NCBI GenBank assembly: GCA_037132075.1
Contig: JBAXPV010000003.1
Location: 113,633 to 177,632, forward strand
DNA length: 64,000 bases
Source of the DNA: JBAXPV01 sp037132075
GTDB taxonomy: Bacteria; Bacteroidota; Bacteroidia; Bacteroidales; CAIXZF01
Direction: 5' to 3'
Shown: one piece after another, positions 46,376 through 54,561 of the stretch
Layout of the letters: each line of letters starts with the position of its first letter
Numbering within the stretch: position 1 is the first letter of the stretch
The notes under the pieces: generated by a model
What the model was told of the DNA's origin: nothing
The model's input: only the letters and a program-made list of their open reading frames with translations
Database searches by the model: none
Position numbers and translations under genes: made by a program

Positions 46376-46939
46376 TTATTCTTTTGAATCGGGAGCTATG
46401 ACAGCTTCCCGGTTCAGGTGATTAAATTTCTTTTGTAATAACTTCCTGGCTTTTAACAGCTGAGTTTTTGAAGTACTTACCGTCACTGAAAGCGCTTCAG
46501 CGATTTCCTTATGACTGTATCCCTCAATCTCATATAAGTTAAAGACCATTCTATATCCGTTTGGCAGTTCCTGCAACAATCTGAGCATTTCTTCCCGGGA
46601 GATGTTTCCGATGATATCTTCATCCTCACTCAGGTCTTTTTCCGCTTCCTCTACGTCGAGGTGAAACTGATGTTTCATCTGATTTCTGACGAGATTTAGT
46701 GATGTGTTAACCATAATGCGTTTTATCCATCCTTCCAGGGAGCCTTCATTGCGAAAACTAACCAGATTTGTAAAAACCCTGATGAATCCTTCCTGCAAAG
46801 CATCTTCTGCTTCTTCCCGCGACTGAAAATACCTTAAACAGATACCAAACATGGTTGAAGCGTACTTCTGATAAAACAGCTTTTGTACATCTTGCTTCCC
46901 ATCAAGGCATCCTTGTATCAGTTCGGAGTCTGGAATCAT
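46376..46939 (-). CDS. ECF RNA polymerase sigma factor
   Basis: A 187-residue sigma-70 family factor of the extracytoplasmic-function type. Region 2 is clear (YASTMFGICLRYFQSREEAEDALQEGFIRVFTNL), followed by an acidic linker (EEAEKDLSEDEDIIG) and region 4 with the helix-turn-helix GYSHKEIAEALSVTVSTSKTQLLKARKLL. It heads an operon with the transmembrane anti-sigma-like protein and the non-catalytic M16 protein. No TAnnTTTG box was found directly upstream, consistent with possible autoregulated, non-housekeeping transcription, though that is inference. Confidence 0.93.
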   Translation of the reverse strand: MIPDSELIQGCLDGKQDVQKLFYQKYASTMFGICLRYFQSREEAEDALQEGFIRVFTNLVSFRNEGSLEGWIKRIMVNTSLNLVRNQMKHQFHLDVEEAEKDLSEDEDIIGNISREEMLRLLQELPNGYRMVFNLYEIEGYSHKEIAEALSVTVSTSKTQLLKARKLLQKKFNHLNREAVIAPDSKE

Positions 46940-47052
46940 CCGTAGTTCTTACAGCTTTTTAGACACTACACTTTTGCCTATGGTTGTCTGAGGGGTGCAG
47001 ATAAGGCATATGTTTTTTGCAGAATTGTTCATTTTTTCATCAAAAAAGAAAA

Positions 47053-48297
47053 TTAAGACTCCTTTTCAGCGAGGTAGTATAAAATGGAAGCATTATCTTC
47101 CCTGAAAATCTCATTGGCAACTGCCTGGATTTGTTTTGCGTCGACCGCCTGGTATTTTGTCACTTCTTCATTCCAGAGTGATGCTGCACCCATTAATTCA
47201 AAATAACAGAGATTCAAAGCTTTGTCGGTGACTTTAAGCTCCGACCATGCCATCGCTACTTCCATGCGGTTTTTGACTTTTTCAAGTTCTCTGCTGTCAA
47301 TAGATGAATTCATGATGTCATCTAATTCTCGTCTTAGGCCTTCCTCAGCTTTATGGATGTCAACACCCTCATATACTTTGCCACTGAAAACAAACAGGCC
47401 TTCGTCAGAGTCTCCTGAGATGTATGCAGAGATCTCGCTAAACAATTGTTCCTGGCGAACCAGCTTCTGGTCTAAACGTGCAGATTCCCCGGCGGATAAA
47501 ATGTCCGATAAGAGATCACAGGCATAATAATCTTTATGCTTTCTTTCCGGCATATGAAACACCATATACAAGGCATCATAGGGAACCTTGTTCTCAACAG
47601 TCTTTGTCCTTTTTGCGGTCTGTCTGGGTTCTTTTGGCAATGAACGTTTGTAAAGGTAATTCCTTTGAATAGGTCCAAACCATTTCTGGGCCAATGCTTT
47701 GATCTCTTCAGTACTCACATCACCGGCAATGGCGAGAATGGCATTGGATGGGCAATAATGTAAATTGAAAAATGCTTTTACGTCTACTTCTGTTGCATTT
47801 TGGATATGTGATATCTCCTTCCCTATCGTAGGCCAGGAATAGGGATGATGCTGGTAGGCCATAGGTCTCAGGCTAAGCCAGGCATCACCATAAGGCTGGT
47901 TGAGGTAACGCTGGTTAAATTCTTCAATGACGACTTTTTTCTGGGTTTCAATACTTTTTGTGGTGAGATTCAAGCCAAGCATCCTGTCTGATTCCAGCCA
48001 AAAAGCCATCTCCAGGTTTTGACGCGGAACACTCAGGTAATAATTGGTGATGTCATTGGAGGTAAAGGCATTATTGGTCCCGCCTGCCCGCTCCAGTGGC
48101 TCATCAAAAACCGGGATGTTCGTGGAACCCCCGAACATCAGGTGCTCAAAAAGATGTGCAAAACCGGTTCGCTCCGGGTCTTCATCCCTGGCCCCGACAT
48201 CATACAATAGGTTGAGTGCAACCAAAGGTGTACTGCTGTCACGGTGGACAAGTACGCGTAATCCATTGTCCAGGGTGAATTTATCGTAATCTAACAT
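47053..48297 (-). CDS. M16 family zinc metallopeptidase, catalytic subunit
   Basis: A 414-residue M16B peptidase. The inverted zinc motif is intact: His48-Leu-Phe-Glu51-His52 in GFAHLFEHLMFGGS, with the distal glutamate in the following helix (KKVVIEEFNQR). No signal peptide is seen, so a cytoplasmic location is likely. Its probable partner, lacking the zinc ligands, is encoded 1.7 kb downstream beyond the sigma/anti-sigma genes. The gene has its own promoter (48332-48363) and shares the divergent gap with glyA. Confidence 0.92.
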   Translation of the reverse strand: MLDYDKFTLDNGLRVLVHRDSSTPLVALNLLYDVGARDEDPERTGFAHLFEHLMFGGSTNIPVFDEPLERAGGTNNAFTSNDITNYYLSVPRQNLEMAFWLESDRMLGLNLTTKSIETQKKVVIEEFNQRYLNQPYGDAWLSLRPMAYQHHPYSWPTIGKEISHIQNATEVDVKAFFNLHYCPSNAILAIAGDVSTEEIKALAQKWFGPIQRNYLYKRSLPKEPRQTAKRTKTVENKVPYDALYMVFHMPERKHKDYYACDLLSDILSAGESARLDQKLVRQEQLFSEISAYISGDSDEGLFVFSGKVYEGVDIHKAEEGLRRELDDIMNSSIDSRELEKVKNRMEVAMAWSELKVTDKALNLCYFELMGAASLWNEEVTKYQAVDAKQIQAVANEIFREDNASILYYLAEKES

Positions 48298-48331
48298 GAA
48301 TGTCTTTGCTATTGTAATTATAATGAATTTA

Positions 48332-48363
48332 CAAAGGTAGCTTGTATGTACCGATCCCCCAAA
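48332..48363 (-). promoter_or_regulatory. Promoter of the catalytic M16 gene
   Basis: On the minus strand TTTG (48363-48360), 20 bases, then TACCTTTG (48339-48332), 34 bases before the ATG. It is arranged back to back with the glyA promoter. Confidence 0.65.
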
Positions 48364-48370
48364 TTTTTCC

Positions 48371-48378
48371 TACTTTTG
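48371..48378 (+). promoter_or_regulatory. -7 box (TACTTTTG) of glyA
   Basis: A TAnnTTTG match 23 bases before the glyA ATG at 48402. It supports that start over upstream in-frame codons, which would be upstream of the transcription start. Confidence 0.6.
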
Positions 48379-48401
48379 CACCCACTAAAGCGCTAATAAT
48401 T

Positions 48402-49682
48402 ATGAAAAGAGACGAACAGATTTTCAGCCTCATCGAAGGGGAAAAAGCCAGGCAAATGCACGGCATCGAATTGATTGCATCCGAGAACTTTGTCAGTGAG
48501 CAAGTTCTGGAAGCCATGGGGTCAGTGTTAACCAACAAATATGCAGAAGGTTACCCCGGACGCCGTTATTATGGCGGTTGTCAGGTCGTGGATCAGACCG
48601 AACAACTCGCAATCGATCGCTTGAAAGAACTCTTTGGTGCTGAATGGGCTAACGTCCAGCCTCATAGCGGCGCCCAGGCCAATATGGCCGTCTTGATGAC
48701 CTGCCTCAAACCCGGTGATATCTTTATGGGGCTCGACCTCGCCCATGGTGGTCACCTCTCGCATGGCTCACCCGTGAACTCTTCTGGAATACTATATCGC
48801 CCAATCGCTTATGGTGTGGAACAGGAAACGGGTCTGATCAACTACGATAAAATGGAAGAGACTGCACTTCGCGACCGTCCAAAACTGATCATCGCCGGCG
48901 CTTCAGCCTATTCCCGTGATTGGGATTATGCCCGCATGCGTAGCATTGCCGACAAGATCGGTGCCATCTTAATGGCCGATATTGCACATCCTGCCGGGCT
49001 CATCGCCAAAGGCCTGCTGAATAACCCTGTTCCTCATTGTCATATCATTACATCCACTACACATAAGACATTACGTGGTCCCCGCGGCGGGATCATCTTC
49101 ATGGGCAAAGACTTTGAGAACCCATGGGGTGCAAAAACACCTAAGGGTGAAACCAAGATGATGTCGGCCATGCTCGATTCCGCGGTATTCCCAGGTGTCC
49201 AGGGTGGGCCACTTGAGCATGTCATCGCATCCAAAGCAGTTGCTTTTGGTGAAGCACTCACCGACAGCTTTGGCGAATATGCAAGCCAGGTTAAGAAAAA
49301 TGCGACAGTCATGGCCCAGGCCTTTGTCGATAAAGGCTATCATGTCATCAGCGGCGGTACCGACAACCACCTGATGCTCATCGACCTGCGCTCAAAATTC
49401 CCTGAAATTACAGGGAAAGTAGTTGAGAATACCCTCGTCAGGGCCGACATCACCGTCAATAAAAATATGGTTCCTTTCGATAGCCGTTCCCCATTCCAGA
49501 CTTCCGGACTTCGGGTCGGCACCCCGGCCATCACCACCCGGGGAATGAAAGAAGAACATATGCCGATGATCGTAGCGCTTATCGACCAGGTCATCAGCAA
49601 CATCGACAATGAAGACGTCATTACCGCCACCCGGAAAAAGGTGAACGAGCTGATGTCTGCCATGCCACTCTTCGCTTACTAA
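48402..49682 (+). CDS. glyA: Serine hydroxymethyltransferase
   Basis: Interconverts serine and glycine with tetrahydrofolate, supplying one-carbon units. With the ATG at 48402 the protein has 426 residues and the family N-terminus DEQIFSLIEGEKARQMHGIELIASENFVSEQVLEAMGS. The PLP-binding lysine is in ITSTTHKTLRGPRGG; the YAEGYPGRRYYGGC and GVQGGPLEHVIA segments are also typical. Codon use is noticeably GC-richer than in many neighbours, as expected for a highly expressed gene. The TlpA-like gene begins 9 bases after its stop. Confidence 0.97.
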   Translation: MKRDEQIFSLIEGEKARQMHGIELIASENFVSEQVLEAMGSVLTNKYAEGYPGRRYYGGCQVVDQTEQLAIDRLKELFGAEWANVQPHSGAQANMAVLMTCLKPGDIFMGLDLAHGGHLSHGSPVNSSGILYRPIAYGVEQETGLINYDKMEETALRDRPKLIIAGASAYSRDWDYARMRSIADKIGAILMADIAHPAGLIAKGLLNNPVPHCHIITSTTHKTLRGPRGGIIFMGKDFENPWGAKTPKGETKMMSAMLDSAVFPGVQGGPLEHVIASKAVAFGEALTDSFGEYASQVKKNATVMAQAFVDKGYHVISGGTDNHLMLIDLRSKFPEITGKVVENTLVRADITVNKNMVPFDSRSPFQTSGLRVGTPAITTRGMKEEHMPMIVALIDQVISNIDNEDVITATRKKVNELMSAMPLFAY

Positions 49683-49691
49683 GCGACTTAT

Positions 49692-51101
49692 ATGAAAATC
49701 AGTATTGCCAGGACTTTTACTCGCCTGAGTGCCGGATTATTACTGGTCTTCATGGCATTTTGTCAGGGTAATGCCACAGCCCAGGATGTCAATACCCTGA
49801 CTTTTCGCTTTCCCGGGAAAAACTTTCAAAAAGTTTACCTCGCCTCTTTCTATGGCGAAACCACGAACAGGATCGACTCCGGACTCACCCGGATGGACGG
49901 CAGCATTGGATTCAGCTTTCCCAAAACCAGGGCCAGCGGGATGTATCGGTGTATCTTCGGTAAAAGCATCACCGACTTTATCTACAACAAAGAGGATGTT
50001 GTCATGATCGTTAATGCAGATGATCCCAAAAGCCGGCCTGACGTTGTCTCATCATTAGAAAACCAGGTATTTATCGATTTTCTGAAAAAGGATATCGAAT
50101 TCAGGAAAAAGCTCGATGCCCTTTCTGTCACTGCCAGCGCCTTCCCGGCCGACGATAAGTTTTATAAGACAGCTGAAAAGGAGTATTACGCCTTACAGGA
50201 CGCAAGAGCCAGCCTTATCAACGACCAGATAAGCAAAAACAAAAACTCTTATGTTGCCAGGGTGCTGGCCGTTTACAGGGAGCCAATACTTCGCTTTAAC
50301 TGGACTGACGATGAACGAAAGACCTATTTCAAGGATCATTATTTCGAGATGCTTCATGTTGATGACACGGCGATTTTGCGTACCTCCCTCTATCCCAACA
50401 AGATCATCCAGTACTTGATGTTGTATTCTGACCCGAATAAGCCGAAAGAAGCCAATGAGAAAGCCTTTGTCCAAGGGCTCGACAAGGTGCTTTCCAATTG
50501 CAGAAAGGATAGCCTCGTCTTTGAATTCCTGCTTTCATACCTGGTGGAGGGTTTTGAACATTACGGGTTTGATGCCGTGGTAGACCATTTGTATGACACC
50601 TACCTTTCTGACCGCAGCTGTTCGTACAACGATCGCCTTGGCAAGATCTCTGGCAGGATAGAAGCCGACCGCAAGCTGGGCAAAGGCACCAAAGCCCCCG
50701 AATGGAGTGGCACGGACCTTAGCGGGAAAACATTTTCTTCAGCAAACAGCAGCCAGGATTATACCCTCATGGTCTTTTGGGCCAGCTGGTGCCCGCATTG
50801 TGCCCAGCTCATCCCGCAGATACAAAGCATGACAGCCGGTGTCAATCCTCTAAAGCTTCAGATCATTACAATATCAATGGACACCAGCCTCATTGCCTGG
50901 AAAGGCTTTGTTCAGAAACTCAAAGTCCCCTGGCTCCAGTCATGCGACGGCCTGGGATGGAAAGGCAAGATCCCCATGGATTTCAACGTCTATGCAACAC
51001 CCACCATGATCCTCATGGATCGCCAGCGTAAGATCATCTCCAGGCCCATCACGCAGGCACAGCTCAGGCAGGCGCTGAATGAGATTAGTTTGATCCAGTA
51101 A
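49692..51101 (+). CDS. TlpA-like thiol-disulfide oxidoreductase with N-terminal DUF4369-like region
   Basis: A 469-residue exported protein. The signal peptide ends near ATAQD (about 31). The first half (TLTFRFPGKNFQKVYLASFYGETTNRIDS) is a beta-rich region like the DUF4369/DUF5106 domains common in Bacteroidota, then a helical linker. The C-terminal thioredoxin domain has WASWCPHC (Cys367 and Cys370) and the cis-Pro loop ATPTMILMD. This is a periplasmic reductase of the TlpA/ResA group, which as a family reduces apocytochromes or other disulfides. It lies 9 bases behind glyA and is probably cotranscribed with it. Confidence 0.88.
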   Translation: MKISIARTFTRLSAGLLLVFMAFCQGNATAQDVNTLTFRFPGKNFQKVYLASFYGETTNRIDSGLTRMDGSIGFSFPKTRASGMYRCIFGKSITDFIYNKEDVVMIVNADDPKSRPDVVSSLENQVFIDFLKKDIEFRKKLDALSVTASAFPADDKFYKTAEKEYYALQDARASLINDQISKNKNSYVARVLAVYREPILRFNWTDDERKTYFKDHYFEMLHVDDTAILRTSLYPNKIIQYLMLYSDPNKPKEANEKAFVQGLDKVLSNCRKDSLVFEFLLSYLVEGFEHYGFDAVVDHLYDTYLSDRSCSYNDRLGKISGRIEADRKLGKGTKAPEWSGTDLSGKTFSSANSSQDYTLMVFWASWCPHCAQLIPQIQSMTAGVNPLKLQIITISMDTSLIAWKGFVQKLKVPWLQSCDGLGWKGKIPMDFNVYATPTMILMDRQRKIISRPITQAQLRQALNEISLIQ

Positions 51102-51119
51102 TTCGATTTATTTTTTATC

Positions 51120-51238
51120 CGTAGACTCGTGTGAACGTGTGGCCGATGGGCGCGTGTGCCCGTTGACGAGGGAACGCTATGAGCGTGAACGTTCTCACGT
51201 ATGGAACGTCAAAGACCACCCGTTCATACGGTCACACG
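51120..51238. repeat. Nested palindromic intergenic element, copy 2
   Basis: It begins with CGTAGACTCGTGTG, identical to the start of the element at 23713. Outer arms (51136-51152 and 51221-51238) are imperfectly complementary; inner TTGACG (51163-51168) pairs with CGTCAA (51207-51212); the centre has CGTGA/TCACG (51184-51199). A separate 6-bp GC hairpin with a 3-base loop lies at 51266-51280. No gene is seen in 51102-51382. Confidence 0.7.
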
Positions 51239-51382
51239 CGCACCCCTTACTACGATTTCTTTTTTGCCCCCATCGGGGGCCGCGTCAAACTTAATTAGAA
51301 ATAGAAATGTCTCTGGGGGCCACTCCGCATTTTATTGTCATATCCTCCCAAAAATTCTCTACCTTCCCACAAAATATCGCAT

Positions 51383-53671
51383 ATGAAAACAATAGCCCCG
51401 TCTATCAGGTTTCTCCGCGTTTCTATATTCCTGTTATCCCTGGTCATTTCCTTTGAGACAACCAGGGCCCAGCATCCATTCTGGGATAATTATCTGGCGA
51501 CAACAGACATCCGGGCCGTGAAAAAGCAAGGCAGTGATTTCTGGATCGCCAGTTTTGGCGGCGGACTGATGAAAGCCAATGCCGATTATTCAGTGCTCAC
51601 TTACTATAACAAACACAATTCCGGGATTTCCTCAGTATTCTTAACAGCACTTGGCATTGACGGGGCCGGGAACAAATGGATTGGGACCAATGATGGCACA
51701 ACAGGACTTATGTGTCTTAGCACGACGAATACCTGGACAAAGTATAATACGTCGAATTCACTCCTTCCTTCCAACCTGATTAATAGTATTGAAGTTCATG
51801 ATGGAGTCGTTTGGATTGGAACACGCAGCGGCCTGGTGAAAATTGATGGAGGCGTATGGACCGTTTATACGATAGCTCCCTATGCTGGAAACCCTTATCC
51901 CTTATACAGGGTAGAAGATATCGCCTTTGACAGCGCCGGATCCGTTTGGGTATGCTGTGCCACCGTAGGAGTTCTCAAATATAATGGGACCCAATGGCGG
52001 GTTTATACACATGCGAACTCTGGACTTGCTACCAATGAAGTCCGATCACTGACTGTTGATATTGATGGAAGTGTGTGGATTGGCCATATGATGGGTATCT
52101 CGGTGTTAAGTGATACCACCTGGACTAACTATATGAGCATTCTGTCATTACCACCTCCAACGAACCAATTGGCCGACATTTATGCGATCCGGAGTGATAC
52201 CGCGGGTAACATATGGGCTATGCATACTTACAATGGCTTGTATAAGTATAGCGGAGGCGTGTGGCAATTTTTTGGCAAAACGCCCATGCCAAATTATTAT
52301 TTAGCGAAGAACCCCGATGCATGGCCAAATTTTCTTGAAATATTAATTGATGAGGATGGCGCTTTATGGCTGAGTGGCATGTTTGGCCTGGCAAAATATG
52401 ATACTACCTGGCACGATTATACCGCCTACATTCAATCCGAACTCGTTTGCCAGGGCATCACTTGTCTGAATAACGTAAATCCCCAGCAATCGGTTTTTAT
52501 AGGTGAAAATATTCCAATGTGTTATCCGAATAATTGTGCTCAATATCAACAGCTTAATTATCATGGTAATGGCTTGAGCAACTTTACAGGAAGCTCCTGG
52601 TCACAGTATGACTTGATTGATTCCTGTCATATGAATAATGTAATCTATACCCTTTATGGCAAGAACGACAATTTGTGGATTGGGTTCCGTAATGGCGCCT
52701 GCCGTTATGATGGGACGACATATACTCGTTATGACTGGAGTTTCCCCTGCTCCAATAATAACTTAACAACAGCATTCGGAACCAATAGCCAGGGTTTGTT
52801 TGCCGGGACAAGCTACGGGAATCTCCTCAAATTCGACGGGATAAACTGGACTACAATGACGACACCTTTATCGAACCTGGGTTCCAGGATCAGTTGTATC
52901 AGTAATATACAAGATACGCTCCTGATCGGTTGCCAGCACGGATTGCTTAAATATGATACCGCCGTTTCCATTTTTTATAACACCTTAAATTCAGGTTTGC
53001 CCAGTGATGCCATTAACGACATGGTTTACGACAATTTCTTCCACTGTTATTGGATTGCTACCGAAAATGGATTGGTGCAAACCAATCTGACTTATTGGAT
53101 TGTCTATAATACCAGCAACTCAGCCCTGCCCGACAACAAAATATCAAGCCTTGCACTGGATGATAACCACAATCTGTGGCTTGGTACAAAAAGCAAGGGG
53201 CTGCTTATGTTTAACGGAGCTTTTTATCCCTACAATATTTATAATTCAGGACTGACTGACAGCATGATTACCGATATCATTGTCGATCCTCAAAACAACA
53301 TCTGGATTGGCACAGCCCAGGGTGGATTGTGTGTCTTTCATTACGGGACCTGGCTTGATGATCACAATCAAACGAATCCAGTCACGCACAATTCAAAATT
53401 ACCCGATCTCCAGATCTACCCCAATCCTGTCCTTAACAATGCAAGTCTAAAAATCACATTGAATGAGCCCGGTATCATCTCCGTCGTGCTTTACAATGCG
53501 ATGGGCAGCTTTGTTCGGAGTGTTTTTTATGGAAAAGCCGATACTGGCCAACTCCTAATTAGCCTGAAAACTTCATCTGGCCTCAGCAGTGACCTGCCGG
53601 CCGGGGTTTATTTCTGCACCTTGATCGCTGAAAATCAGAAAATTACTAAGCGTTTGCTTGTTTTGAGATAA
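51383..53671 (+). CDS. Secreted two-component-regulator-propeller protein with T9SS type A sorting domain
   Basis: A 762-residue exoprotein starting at the ATG at 51383, with signal peptide ending TTRAQ. The body is built from propeller blades with the Reg_prop pattern: NKWIGTNDG, GVVWIGTRSGLVKI, GSVWIGHMMG, HNLWLGTKSKGLLMF and NNIWIGTAQGGLCVF. The C-terminal 80 residues (LQIYPNPVLNNASLKITL ... GVYFCTLIAENQKITKRLLVL) are a T9SS type A sorting domain. In hybrid two-component sensors such propellers bind polysaccharide, but here there is no membrane or kinase domain, so it is a free secreted propeller of unknown ligand. It ends 2 bases before the convergent sirtuin gene. Confidence 0.88.
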   Translation: MKTIAPSIRFLRVSIFLLSLVISFETTRAQHPFWDNYLATTDIRAVKKQGSDFWIASFGGGLMKANADYSVLTYYNKHNSGISSVFLTALGIDGAGNKWIGTNDGTTGLMCLSTTNTWTKYNTSNSLLPSNLINSIEVHDGVVWIGTRSGLVKIDGGVWTVYTIAPYAGNPYPLYRVEDIAFDSAGSVWVCCATVGVLKYNGTQWRVYTHANSGLATNEVRSLTVDIDGSVWIGHMMGISVLSDTTWTNYMSILSLPPPTNQLADIYAIRSDTAGNIWAMHTYNGLYKYSGGVWQFFGKTPMPNYYLAKNPDAWPNFLEILIDEDGALWLSGMFGLAKYDTTWHDYTAYIQSELVCQGITCLNNVNPQQSVFIGENIPMCYPNNCAQYQQLNYHGNGLSNFTGSSWSQYDLIDSCHMNNVIYTLYGKNDNLWIGFRNGACRYDGTTYTRYDWSFPCSNNNLTTAFGTNSQGLFAGTSYGNLLKFDGINWTTMTTPLSNLGSRISCISNIQDTLLIGCQHGLLKYDTAVSIFYNTLNSGLPSDAINDMVYDNFFHCYWIATENGLVQTNLTYWIVYNTSNSALPDNKISSLALDDNHNLWLGTKSKGLLMFNGAFYPYNIYNSGLTDSMITDIIVDPQNNIWIGTAQGGLCVFHYGTWLDDHNQTNPVTHNSKLPDLQIYPNPVLNNASLKITLNEPGIISVVLYNAMGSFVRSVFYGKADTGQLLISLKTSSGLSSDLPAGVYFCTLIAENQKITKRLLVLR

Positions 53672-53673
53672 TG

Positions 53674-54360
53674 TTATCGCCCAAGCAGCTCCGCCACCAG
53701 CGCCGGCACCGCCTTCCCCGCCATTTCGTGAATCACATGAAGATCATGGATATGCCTGATATCTTTGGCGTTGGGATCTATATAATATTTTTCAGCATTA
53801 CGCGGAACGAACTCAATCAAGCCTGCTGCGGGATAGACAACCATCGAAGTTCCGATCACCATCACAATATCAGCCCTTGCAGCCAGTTCCGAAGCCCGCA
53901 TAATCAATGGCACCGGCTCCCCGAACCAAACGATGTGCGGACGAAGTTGCGATCCTTTCTCGCAATGGTCACCCAAGTTCAATTCCCAGCCTTCAATCGG
54001 GTATACAGCATAGGGTGCTACCGTTGAACGTGCTTTGTTTAATTCCCCATGAAGATGCAGAACCTTTGTGCTGCCAGCCCTTTCGTGCAGGTTATCAACA
54101 TTTTGAGTGATTACCTGGACATCATATTTCTCTTCCAGTTTTGCCAGGGCATAATGAGCCGCATTGGGTTCAACCTCCAACAAATTCTTACGTCGTTGGT
54201 TATAAAACTCCATCACCAACTCCGGGTCCCGTTCCCAGGCATCGGGTGTAGCAACATCCTCAATGCGGTGATTCTCCCACAAACCATCATGGTCGCGGAA
54301 GGTCTTAATACCACTTTCTGCGCTGACGCCGGCGCCGGTGAGGATGACGATTTTTTTCAT
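53674..54360 (-). CDS. Sirtuin (NAD-dependent protein deacylase), zinc-cysteine-poor
   Basis: A 228-residue Sir2 family enzyme that removes acyl groups from lysines using NAD+. Motifs: GAGVSAESGIKTFRDHDGLW (NAD site), TQNVDNLHERAG, catalytic His in HLHGEL, and VIGTSMVVYPAAGL. YNQRR gives a YxxR pattern that in class III sirtuins (SIRT5, CobB) favours acidic acyl groups. Between HLHGEL and RPHIVWFGE only one cysteine is present, so the usual four-Cys zinc site is missing. I start at the ATG at 54360; the ATG at 54378 would lie inside the -7 box TATCTTTG at 54376-54383. Confidence 0.93.
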   Translation of the reverse strand: MKKIVILTGAGVSAESGIKTFRDHDGLWENHRIEDVATPDAWERDPELVMEFYNQRRKNLLEVEPNAAHYALAKLEEKYDVQVITQNVDNLHERAGSTKVLHLHGELNKARSTVAPYAVYPIEGWELNLGDHCEKGSQLRPHIVWFGEPVPLIMRASELAARADIVMVIGTSMVVYPAAGLIEFVPRNAEKYYIDPNAKDIRHIHDLHVIHEMAGKAVPALVAELLGR

Positions 54361-54375
54361 AGCTGGGATAGTCGG

Positions 54376-54383
54376 CAAAGATA
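54376..54383 (-). promoter_or_regulatory. -7 box (TATCTTTG) of the sirtuin gene
   Basis: A TAnnTTTG match on the minus strand 15 bases before the chosen start; it decides against the upstream ATG at 54378. Confidence 0.55.
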
Positions 54384-54404
54384 TATTTATTTTTCAAAAT
54401 TGGG

Positions 54405-54440
54405 GAGGCTGAGGGCTGTTAGGCTGAGGGCTGAAGGCTT
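54405..54440. repeat. Degenerate GGCTGAGGGCTGTTA repeat, block A
   Basis: A short tract made of GGCTGAGGGCTG and TTAGGCTGA units. The same units recur at 56779-56850, 58789-58840 and, reverse-complemented, at 59326-59543. Confidence 0.8.
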
Positions 54441-54464
54441 AATACTGACTGTAGAATATGCTTA

Positions 54465-54537
54465 CCCCTGTTCATCCTTAATATATCATCCTTTAAATGG
54501 TATATTGGTATATTGAAAATTGATATATTGTTACATT
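54465..54537. repeat. 73-bp direct repeat, left copy
   Basis: It starts CCCCTGTTCATCCTT and ends TATATTGTTACATT. A closely matching copy in the same orientation is at 56200-56271, so the pair brackets the hipBST operon. Confidence 0.8.
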
Positions 54538-54561
54538 CCTTTTTTCTCTCGCATGCCCGCG

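Noticed and set aside
51266..51280. GC hairpin as an intrinsic terminator
   Set aside because: The expected T-tract is missing on both strands (the T-run precedes the stem on the plus strand).
54360..54378. Upstream ATG (54378) as sirtuin start
   Set aside because: It lies inside the TATCTTTG -7 box; the ATG at 54360 directly precedes the conserved KKIVILTGAG.
54049..54516. A 155-residue plus-strand open frame
   Set aside because: It is antisense to the sirtuin gene and runs on into the repeat block; the sirtuin reading is strongly supported.
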